This document shows positions 1 to 5,708 of a stretch of 7,676 nt of DNA, one piece after another. The stretch spans positions 1 through 7,676 of the forward strand of contig CAKUNB010000073.1 of assembly GCA_934668285.1 (NCBI GenBank), in the 5' to 3' direction. Both the position numbers and the translations under genes were made by a program. The stretch comes from an uncultured Oscillospiraceae bacterium. GTDB lineage: Bacteria > Bacillota > Clostridia > Oscillospirales > Oscillospiraceae. Numbering within the stretch: position 1 is the stretch's first letter; each line of letters begins with the position of its first letter. The notes under the pieces are model-generated. The model was given only the letters and a program-made list of their open reading frames with translations, had not been told where the DNA came from and did no database searches.

Positions 1-423
1 ATTCTGGAGGTTCTGGTCGTAGTCGGCGTCCTGCACCTTCAGCTCAACGCCGATTTCGGCAGCTGCCTGCTTCATGCCTTCCATGTACATTGCGCCGACC
101 TCGTCGACGGTGTAGTAGTCAGAGAAGGCGATGGTGTAGGTCTTGGAGGGAGTGGGCAGGGGAACGTTGCCGCCGCCGAGCCACTTCAGAGCGCCGCCCT
201 TGCTGCGGATGCTCATGTCGCACTCGACGCCGAGGTTGGTGTAGTACTCGTTGAAGTCGAGCTGCGTGCCTGCCGGCTCGACCTGCTCAAAGAGCGTGGT
301 GTCAGAAAAATCGGTCAGTTCTGCGGTTTTGCCTTCATTGCCGGTGGTTTCGTCTTTTCCGCACGCGGTGAACGCGGAAAGAATCATGAGTGCTGCGAGG
401 AACAGTGCGATGATCTTTTTCAT
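1..423 (-). CDS. Sugar ABC transporter substrate-binding lipoprotein (partial, C-terminus beyond window)
   Basis: This is the extracellular solute receptor of the ABC importer encoded just upstream; 141 codons are visible and the frame is open to the window edge. The N-terminus is a lipoprotein signal peptide: MKK, a hydrophobic core (residues 4-19), then a lipobox F-T-A-C with Cys21 as the predicted lipidation site. Residues 96-141 (from YTIAFSDYY, through EGMKQAAAEIGVELKVQDA) match the first beta-alpha-beta unit of periplasmic-binding-protein fold type I sugar receptors (RbsB/Peripla_BP_4 style). About 70 residues separate the Cys from this fold, longer than the usual short linker. The ATG has an AGGAG site at 431-435. 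The gene follows the permease gene after 62 nt and appears to be the third transporter component. Ligand unknown. Family call is confident; subfamily is not, because most of the protein lies outside. Confidence 0.88.
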   Translation of the reverse strand, partial: MKKIIALFLAALMILSAFTACGKDETTGNEGKTAELTDFSDTTLFEQVEPAGTQLDFNEYYTNLGVECDMSIRSKGGALKWLGGGNVPLPTPSKTYTIAFSDYYTVDEVGAMYMEGMKQAAAEIGVELKVQDADYDQNLQN

Positions 424-485
424 TTTCGTTCTCCTAACATAATTTTATTGTTTGCTTGCGGGGAAAAGGGAACTGCGGTATGAAA

Positions 486-1448
486 TCACGCCTTAACGAC
501 GGTCTTTCTGGATTTGAGCGCGTTGTCCATCAGGATCGCGGCGATAATGACCAGACCCTTGACGAACAGCTGGACGGGGGTCTGCGCACCCATGAGGGCG
601 AGACCGGAGTTCAGGATGCCCATGATGAGAGCGCCGCCGATGGTGCCCCAGATGGTGCCGAGGCCGCCGGAGATCGCCGTGCCGCCCAGAACGGCAGCCG
701 CGATTGCGTCCATTGCGAGGTCAGCGCCAAGGTCGGGCATACCGGCATTCATCAGGCCGCATTCGATCAGACCGGCCGCACCGGCCGCCAGACCCATCAT
801 GCAGAATGCAACGATCTGAATGAGGTTGACGTTGATACCGGCGACCTTGGAGGCTTCAATGTTGCCGCCGATGCAGCGGCAGTAGAAGCCGAGCTTGGTC
901 TTGTAAAACAGGAACGCGGCGATGGCCAGGAATACCAGCATGATGATAACGGGAGAGGGAATGCCGAACAGCGAGCCGTTGCCGAACAGGTTCGTCAGCC
1001 ACTTGAGCTTGATGGAGATCGTCTTGCCGTCGGAGATGGTCTGCGCCAGACCGCGGTAGATGTTCATCGTGGCCAGCGTGGTCAGGAAGGCGGGAATCTT
1101 GCCCTTGACGACGATGATGCCGTTGATGAAGCCGCAGAGGATGGACAGCAGGACGACCAGCGGCAGCATGATCGCGGCGGAAACGCCCTTGTTCAGGCCG
1201 TAGGCCAGCACAATGCCGACCAGCGCGACCGTGGAGCCGGCGGACATATCAAACACGCCGAGCGTCAGCAGGAACGTCATGCCGAAGGCGGCGATCATGG
1301 TGAACGACTGCCGCTTGAGCATGTTCAGCAGGTTCGTGGGGTTGATGAAAACGGGCTTGAGATAGGTGAAAATCGCGATAAGGAAAATCAGGATCAGAAT
1401 GGTGCGGAAGTCGATCAGCACCTGACCAAGGCTTCTACGTTGTTTCAT
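486..1448 (-). CDS. RbsC-type sugar ABC transporter permease
   Basis: A 320-residue integral membrane protein that forms the translocation channel of a ribose/xylose-type importer (BPD_transp_2 family), normally acting as a dimer. Hydrophobic segments are visible near residues 16-30, 50-65, 70-85, 91-113, 165-181, 208-230, 246-278 and 294-307, consistent with the eight to ten helices of this family. The cytoplasmic coupling loop GGNIEASKVAGI (194-205) is the characteristic RbsC motif that contacts the ATPase. The frame remains open upstream to 1550, but the ATG at 1446-1448 is preferred: it has AAGGAGA at 1456-1461, gives the normal family length and N-terminus (MKQRRSLGQ), and avoids a long out-of-family extension into the ATPase gene. 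The start overlaps the ATPase stop as ATGA, indicating translational coupling. Sugar specificity cannot be read from the sequence. Confidence 0.95.
   Translation of the reverse strand: MKQRRSLGQVLIDFRTILILIFLIAIFTYLKPVFINPTNLLNMLKRQSFTMIAAFGMTFLLTLGVFDMSAGSTVALVGIVLAYGLNKGVSAAIMLPLVVLLSILCGFINGIIVVKGKIPAFLTTLATMNIYRGLAQTISDGKTISIKLKWLTNLFGNGSLFGIPSPVIIMLVFLAIAAFLFYKTKLGFYCRCIGGNIEASKVAGINVNLIQIVAFCMMGLAAGAAGLIECGLMNAGMPDLGADLAMDAIAAAVLGGTAISGGLGTIWGTIGGALIMGILNSGLALMGAQTPVQLFVKGLVIIAAILMDNALKSRKTVVKA
1445..1448 (-). other. ATGA stop/start overlap coupling ATPase and permease
   Basis: On the minus strand the four bases ATGA contain the permease ATG (1448-1446) and the ATPase TGA (1447-1445). 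The arrangement lets a terminating ribosome restart at once, keeping the two transporter subunits in step. A separate AAGGAGA at 1456-1461 lies inside the end of the ATPase gene. Confidence 0.9.
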
Positions 1449-2959
1449 GTTAAGTCTCCTTCGTATGCAATTTGGGCGGATGCCAGTTCCATGATGCCTT
1501 CCTGCGTCGCCTCGGCGTGAGGAACGACACCGGTCATTTTTCCTTCGCACATCACGACGATCTTATCCGTAACGCTGATCAGCTCCGGAAGCTCCGAGGA
1601 CACCATGACGATTGCGGCGCCCTTTTTGACGAATTCCGCCATAATGCTGTAAATTTCGGCCTTTGCGCCAATGTCGATGCCGCGCGTCGGCTCGTCGAAC
1701 AGGATGATCTGCGGATTGGCTTCCATCCATTTTGCGATGACGACCTTCTGCATATTGCCGCCGGAGAGCGTGGAGACCGGCTGCTTGACGTTGGCGAGGC
1801 GGATGTTGAGAGACTTGCGGTACTTTTCAGCCAGCGTGCGGAACATCTTGTAGTGGATGATGCCGCGGTTGGAGCAGATTTCGTCGGCGTTGACGATATT
1901 CACGTTGTCCTCGACCGGCAGGCAGAGGACCAGACCGTTTTTCTTGCGGTCCTCGGTGACGAAGGCAATCTCCTGCGCGATGGCGTCGCGCTCATGGCGC
2001 GGCACGAATTCCTTGCCATAGACAAAGATCTTGCCGCTCTTGATCGGACGCATGCCGAAGATACATTCGAGAATCTCCGTGCGCTTTGCGCCGACCAGAC
2101 CGCCGATGCCGCAGATTTCGCCGCGCCGGACGGAGAAGGAAACATTTTCAAACACGTCCGAGCAAAGGTCCTGCACCTCAAGAATGGTTTCGCCCAGCTC
2201 GACATGCGCCTTGGGATAGGCGTTTTCGAGGCTGCGGCCGACCATCATGCTGATGAGCTCCTGCGAGGTCGTGGCGGCGGCCTCCACTGTGCCGATGTGG
2301 CTGCCGTCGCGCAGGATGCAGATGCGGTCGGCAATCTGGAAAATCTCGTGCATACGGTGCGAGATGTAGACGATCGTCATGCCCTGATTGCGCAGCTCCT
2401 TGACGATGCCGAGCAGACACTCCGCGTCCTTTTCGGAGATGGAGGAGGTCGGTTCGTCCATGATCAGGATCTTTGCGTTGGCGGAAATCGCTTTTGCGAT
2501 TTCAACGATCTGGCGCTTGGCAATGGACAGGTCGCGGACGTAGACGTTCGGGTCGATGTCCTGATGCAGGCGGGCCAGCGCCTCACGGGCAATTTCGACG
2601 TACTGGCGTTTTTTGAGAATGAAGCCGGGGAACTGATCCTGCTTATCGATTGCGATATTCTCTGCGACCGTCATGTCGGGGCAGAGGGTCAGCTCCTGAT
2701 AGATGGTATGGATATGCGCGTTCATGGATTCCTTGGGATTGCGGAATACGGTCTTCTGCCCCTCGACGAGGATTTCTCCGCCGGGGTCGGGCTGGTGATA
2801 GCCGCTGATGACCTTGATCAGCGTCGATTTGCCCGCGCCGTTTTCGCCCATCAGCGCGAATACTTCGCCCTTCTTGAGCTGAATGTTGATGTCTCTGAGA
2901 ACATTGACGCCGGAAAAGGTTTTGCCGATGCCCTTGAGTTCAAGAACAAAATCTTCCAA
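1445..2959 (-). CDS. Sugar ABC transporter ATP-binding protein (RbsA/MglA type, two ABC domains)
   Basis: A 504-residue cytoplasmic ATPase with tandem ABC domains that powers the RbsC-type importer. Numbered from the TTG start, domain 1 has Walker A GENGAGKST (38-46), a divergent signature LSIAKRQ, and Walker B ILIMDEPTS (164-172). Domain 2 has a degenerate P-loop (GGLVGAKRTE, 286-295), a canonical signature LSGGNMQK (398-405) and Walker B ILFDEPTRGID (419-429). One good and one degenerate P-loop is normal for RbsA/MglA/XylG proteins, so it is not a defect. I chose TTG at 2957-2959: the AGGAGG at 2969-2974 lies 9 nt upstream, whereas the other in-frame TTG at 2966-2968 abuts that site. The gene lies 42 nt after the aldo/keto reductase gene, and its TGA overlaps the permease ATG. 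Family certain; the choice of start is an inference. Confidence 0.95.
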   Translation of the reverse strand: MEDFVLELKGIGKTFSGVNVLRDINIQLKKGEVFALMGENGAGKSTLIKVISGYHQPDPGGEILVEGQKTVFRNPKESMNAHIHTIYQELTLCPDMTVAENIAIDKQDQFPGFILKKRQYVEIAREALARLHQDIDPNVYVRDLSIAKRQIVEIAKAISANAKILIMDEPTSSISEKDAECLLGIVKELRNQGMTIVYISHRMHEIFQIADRICILRDGSHIGTVEAAATTSQELISMMVGRSLENAYPKAHVELGETILEVQDLCSDVFENVSFSVRRGEICGIGGLVGAKRTEILECIFGMRPIKSGKIFVYGKEFVPRHERDAIAQEIAFVTEDRKKNGLVLCLPVEDNVNIVNADEICSNRGIIHYKMFRTLAEKYRKSLNIRLANVKQPVSTLSGGNMQKVVIAKWMEANPQIILFDEPTRGIDIGAKAEIYSIMAEFVKKGAAIVMVSSELPELISVTDKIVVMCEGKMTGVVPHAEATQEGIMELASAQIAYEGDLT

Positions 2960-2968
2960 ACAGCGCAA

Positions 2969-2974
2969 CCTCCT
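2969..2974 (-). promoter_or_regulatory. Ribosome-binding site that decides the ATPase TTG start
   Basis: AGGAGG on the minus strand, preceded by AAA. No ATG lies in frame near it. TTG at 2966-2968 touches the site directly, with no spacing, while TTG at 2957-2959 is 9 nt away, a normal distance. The predicted protein then begins M-E-D-F-V-L-E-L, which fits the usual N-terminus of this ATPase family. Confidence 0.75.
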
Positions 2975-3001
2975 TTTCGTTTATTTGTTGTTTGCTTGGG
3001 A

Positions 3002-3997
3002 TCAGAACGTGCCGAGTGCCTCGGCATCCCTGCGCATCCGGTCGAGGTCGGCCTGCTCGACAACGAGATTGCCGGCCTTGACATTTTCCAGCAGGTGCTT
3101 CGGCTTTCGCGCGCCGCACAGCGCGACGGTAATGCCGGGCTGCGCGATTGTCCACGCGATGACAAGCTGAGAGAGCGTGCAGTCGTACTTTTCCGTCAGA
3201 TCGCGCCAGCCATCCAGCATAGCCAGAACGCGGCGGCGGTTTTCCGGCTGATAGCAGGCCAGATAATCCTTGCGGTACGTTCCGTCCTTGAGGGTATAGT
3301 CCATGGTGATCTTGCCGGTCAGAAGACCCTGCTCCAGCGGGGAATAGGCGAATACGCTGATGCCGTGCTCCATGCAGTAGTTCAGCAGCTCGCCTTCGAT
3401 GGAGCGATTGAGCATGCTGTAGGGCGGCTGAATCGCGTCGAGCTGTCCGGCGGCGGTGTACTGCCGGATCTGTGCCAGATCGACGTTTGACGCGCCGATG
3501 GCCCGAATCAGGCCCTCGCGCTTCAGATCCATCAGCCCCTGCATGGTCCGTTCAATCGGCGTCGGATAGGAGGGCAGGGACGGCCAATGCGTGAAGTACA
3601 CATCGATATAATCGGTGCCGAGCCGCTCCAGACTCATTTCAACCTCCTGCCGCATGGAATACGGCTCAAGATTGCGGAAGTACTTCTTCCCGTCGAGGGT
3701 GTGCATGTAGCCGCCCTCGTTGCCCCACCAGATCAGGCCGCATTTCGTGGAAAGCACCAGCTTCTCGCGCGGCAGATCGCCGATGGCCTGCCCGATCAGA
3801 CGCTCGGACTTGCCCTCGCCGTAGCCGGGGGCGGTATCGATGAGGGTAATGCCGTTTTCGATTGCGGCGCGGATGGTATCGATGGCTTTGCTATCGTCGT
3901 CAACGCCGTCCCAGAAGCCGCCGCCGCCGATGGCCCATGTGCCAAGGGCGATGGCAGAGCCGCAGACGCCGCTCTTTCCGATTTCGCGGTATTGCAT
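3002..3997 (-). CDS. Aldo/keto reductase (AKR11-like, resembling YhdN/IolS)
   Basis: A 331-residue NAD(P)-dependent oxidoreductase with a TIM-barrel fold, interconverting a sugar carbonyl and an alcohol in the cytoplasm. The complete AKR catalytic tetrad is visible: Asp54 (LIDTAP), Tyr59 (GYGEGKSE), Lys85 (STKCG) and His137 (FTHWP). Further family signatures are RAIGASN (165-171), FAYSPLEQGLLTGK (216-229) and the C-terminal cofactor-binding stretch ALCGARKPKHLLEN (292-305). The N-terminal GTWAIGGGGFW and the spacing of later motifs resemble the Bacillus subtilis YhdN/IolS group. ATG at 3995-3997 has AGGAGGGA at 4004-4011, 6 nt upstream. The gene sits between kinase and transporter genes, suggesting that it oxidises or reduces the imported carbohydrate or an intermediate. 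Substrate and cofactor preference are not determinable here. Confidence 0.95.
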   Translation of the reverse strand: MQYREIGKSGVCGSAIALGTWAIGGGGFWDGVDDDSKAIDTIRAAIENGITLIDTAPGYGEGKSERLIGQAIGDLPREKLVLSTKCGLIWWGNEGGYMHTLDGKKYFRNLEPYSMRQEVEMSLERLGTDYIDVYFTHWPSLPSYPTPIERTMQGLMDLKREGLIRAIGASNVDLAQIRQYTAAGQLDAIQPPYSMLNRSIEGELLNYCMEHGISVFAYSPLEQGLLTGKITMDYTLKDGTYRKDYLACYQPENRRRVLAMLDGWRDLTEKYDCTLSQLVIAWTIAQPGITVALCGARKPKHLLENVKAGNLVVEQADLDRMRRDAEALGTF

Positions 3998-4022
3998 GGT
4001 CCGTCCCTCCTGTTGTTATTAT

Positions 4023-4040
4023 GGAACCTCTGAATCAATC
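4023..4040. repeat. Left terminal inverted repeat of the MITE-like element
   Basis: Plus-strand GGAACCTCTGAATCAATC. Its reverse complement matches the right end (4159-4176) at 16 of 18 bases, with mismatches at the 7th and 14th positions of the aligned arm. Confidence 0.75.
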
Positions 4041-4078
4041 CCCGTCGGCGGACATCGGATCTTTTTTGCCAATCCTTC

Positions 4079-4126
4079 GGTTTGAAAAACTTGAAATACA
4101 CAAAGTATTCCTGCGTTTTTCAAACC
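4079..4126. repeat. Perfect 12-bp inverted repeat with nested stem (central hairpin of the element)
   Basis: GGTTTGAAAAAC (4079-4090) and GTTTTTCAAACC (4115-4126) are exact reverse complements. Inside them AATAC (4095-4099) and GTATT (4105-4109) form a second stem around a 5-nt loop, with internal loops of 4 and 5 nt between the two stems. Neither strand has a T-run straight after the outer stem, so it does not look like a factor-independent terminator. In the operon mRNA it would fold into a hairpin between the kinase and aldo/keto reductase genes. Confidence 0.8.
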
Positions 4127-4158
4127 TTGACTAAAATCTCTCGATCTCCGTCCTTGTT

Positions 4159-4176
4159 GATTGAATCAGAGCTTCC
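4159..4176. repeat. Right terminal inverted repeat of the MITE-like element
   Basis: Plus-strand GATTGAATCAGAGCTTCC, the partner of 4023-4040. One base beyond it the kinase stop codon begins, whose TA is the proposed target duplication. Confidence 0.75.
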
Positions 4177-5685
4177 TTAGCGACTCATGCCGTCAAGCTC
4201 GTTGACGGCATAGGCCAGCTTGCGATAGGTTAAGAATTGCTTCTGAAAGCGCTTATGCGCTTCCGCGTCGGGGTAGAACACCTTTTCGGCCGACCGGACG
4301 CGCCGGTAAGCGTCGGCGGGATTCGCGATCACGCCCATACCGGCGGCCGCGTAAGCTGCCGCGCCGAGCGCGGAGGATTCCGTAACGGCGCCCTTGACGA
4401 CCGTCAGGCCGGTGATGTTGGCCTTGAGCTGCAGCTGCCGGTCAATGGCCGCGCCGCCGCCGACCGCGCGAATGGACTTCAGGTGAATTCCGGCGCGCTC
4501 GTAGGCCTCCAGATGCAGCCGAAGCTCGTAGGCAAGTCCTTCGACGATAGCGCGTGCAATGTCCTCCCGACCGGTGTCGAGCGACAGGCCGTACATCGCG
4601 CCGAGGCCGTCGGCACAGAAGAAGGGATTGCCGCTGCCGGAGAAATGCGGCAGGAGCAGGACACTGCCGGGCTGCTCGGGATTCATCTTCCGCTGCATGT
4701 ACTCGTAGAAGTTCAGCCCCTCGGCCTTGCACTGCGCGTATTCCTCGGGGTTGATCCGGTCGCGGTACCAGCGGACGATGCAGCCTGCGGTCAGGTTGAC
4801 CGAGAAGGTGACATAGCCCGAGGTCGCGGGGTAGCAGGGGAAGAGGTTTTCCAGCATCTCCGGGCAGGTGTTTGCCTCCGGCATGGTGGCGACAAGACCC
4901 TCGATCGTTCCGGCAATGTCCACGGCCTCGGTGGGGTTTTCCTCGTCCAGCCCCGCGCCGACGGCGGCGCAGACCATGTCATGGCCGCCGGTGACGACGG
5001 TAACGGACTCACGGAAGCCCAGCTCACGCGCCATTTTTGGCGGGAGCTGCCCGACCGGCGTGCCGGAGGGCTTCACCGCCGGCAGCATCTGTTCGGTAAT
5101 GGAAATTGCATCGAGGATGTCCTTGGCCCACGTCTTTTTCCGCAGGTCAAAGAGCATGGTGCGGGCTGCCTCGGAGTAGCTGGCCGTTGCGGGCAGGCCC
5201 AGCTTGCAGACGATGAAGTCCTCATAGGTGGACCAGCGGGCCGCCTTTTCCCAGACCTCCGGCTCGTGCTTGCGCAGCCAGAGCATTTTGGCGAGGCTGC
5301 CGATGTACAGCGGCGGCATACCGCACAGGTCGAAGAAGCGCTGCCGGCCGAAGGTCTCGGCAAATTCCGCGATTTCCTCGCCGCCGCGTGCGTCAAAGTC
5401 GACGATGGAGCGGCGCACGCTGTTGCCCTGCGCATCGACGGGAATGATCACATCGCCGATGGCCGAAACCGCCAGCGCCTGCACGGGCTGCGCGGCCTTT
5501 TCGTTGGCCTCGCGGATGACATTGCGAATCTCCTGCCAGACGCGTTCGGCGTCCAGCTCCAGCAGACCCTCGCCGGGGAAGAACATCGGGTACTCCCGGT
5601 AGGCCTGACAGACAATGCTCCAGTTTTCATCAAAGACCACGGCTTTACAGCCGGAGGTCCCCATGTCAACGCCCATGATCCACAT
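4177..5685 (-). CDS. FGGY-family carbohydrate kinase (xylulokinase-like)
   Basis: A 502-residue cytoplasmic kinase that transfers the ATP gamma-phosphate to a sugar or sugar alcohol, trapping the imported substrate. FGGY_N spans about residues 1-245 with the phosphate-binding loop GVDMGTSGCKA (5-15), the substrate-region DFDAR (96-100) and TGGHD (232-236), where Asp236 is the expected catalytic base. FGGY_C follows with AGTIEG (258-263), SGSGNPF (349-355), GLAYELRLHLE (383-393) and the nucleotide-binding AVGGGA (407-412). Length is normal for the family. ATG at 5683-5685 has AAAGGAG at 5694-5700, 8 nt upstream, which favours it over the internal Met4. The gene starts 23 nt after the aldolase-like gene. 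Its TAA stop coincides with the TA flank of the inserted element. The xylulokinase label reflects overall resemblance; the DFDAR region differs from the WNDxR form I would expect in true xylulokinases, so another ketose or polyol is possible. Confidence 0.93.
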   Translation of the reverse strand: MWIMGVDMGTSGCKAVVFDENWSIVCQAYREYPMFFPGEGLLELDAERVWQEIRNVIREANEKAAQPVQALAVSAIGDVIIPVDAQGNSVRRSIVDFDARGGEEIAEFAETFGRQRFFDLCGMPPLYIGSLAKMLWLRKHEPEVWEKAARWSTYEDFIVCKLGLPATASYSEAARTMLFDLRKKTWAKDILDAISITEQMLPAVKPSGTPVGQLPPKMARELGFRESVTVVTGGHDMVCAAVGAGLDEENPTEAVDIAGTIEGLVATMPEANTCPEMLENLFPCYPATSGYVTFSVNLTAGCIVRWYRDRINPEEYAQCKAEGLNFYEYMQRKMNPEQPGSVLLLPHFSGSGNPFFCADGLGAMYGLSLDTGREDIARAIVEGLAYELRLHLEAYERAGIHLKSIRAVGGGAAIDRQLQLKANITGLTVVKGAVTESSALGAAAYAAAGMGVIANPADAYRRVRSAEKVFYPDAEAHKRFQKQFLTYRKLAYAVNELDGMSR

Positions 5686-5708
5686 AGCCGCCGCTCCTTT
5701 CCTGTGAA

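Larger units (their letters stand above)
4022..4177. mobile_element. MITE-like non-autonomous insertion, TA-flanked, within the operon
   Basis: A non-coding block of about 156 bp fills the only large gap in the cluster. Its ends are 18-bp inverted repeats (4023-4040 and 4159-4176) that match at 16 of 18 positions. Both ends are flanked by the dinucleotide TA (4020-4021 and 4178-4179), as expected for a TA target duplication of the IS630/Tc1-mariner kind. The centre holds a perfect 12-bp inverted repeat. Removing the block with one TA joins the kinase stop to the next ribosome-binding site across 21 nt, in keeping with the neighbouring gaps. No gene is carried, so a transposase would have to act in trans. 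The assignment to IS630-type mobilisation is inferred from the TA flanks only; the alternative is a structured intergenic RNA. Confidence 0.7.

Noticed and set aside
456..1520. 354-codon plus-strand frame opposite the permease gene
   Set aside because: The translation is very rich in Asp, Gln, Glu and Gly, which is the reverse complement of hydrophobic transmembrane codons. No domain is visible.
1449..1550. Upstream extension of the permease frame giving 34 extra residues
   Set aside because: The extension overlaps the ATPase coding sequence, is Arg-rich and unlike RbsC N-termini, while the ATG at 1446-1448 has a good ribosome-binding site and the ATGA overlap.
1472..3490. 672-codon open frame on the plus strand
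   Set aside because: It is antisense to the ABC ATPase and most of the AKR gene, both of which have full family motifs. Long antisense frames arise from the codon bias of GC-rich genes, and the translation shows no recognisable domain.
4060..4126. Factor-independent terminator within the kinase-AKR gap
   Set aside because: The stem is AT-rich and no T-run immediately follows it on either strand. The T-run at 4061-4067 is plus-strand and lies before the stem rather than after it.
4127..4150. Possible plus-strand promoter (TTGACT at 4127-4132)
   Set aside because: No acceptable -10 box is found at 16-18 nt spacing, and there is no plus-strand gene to serve.
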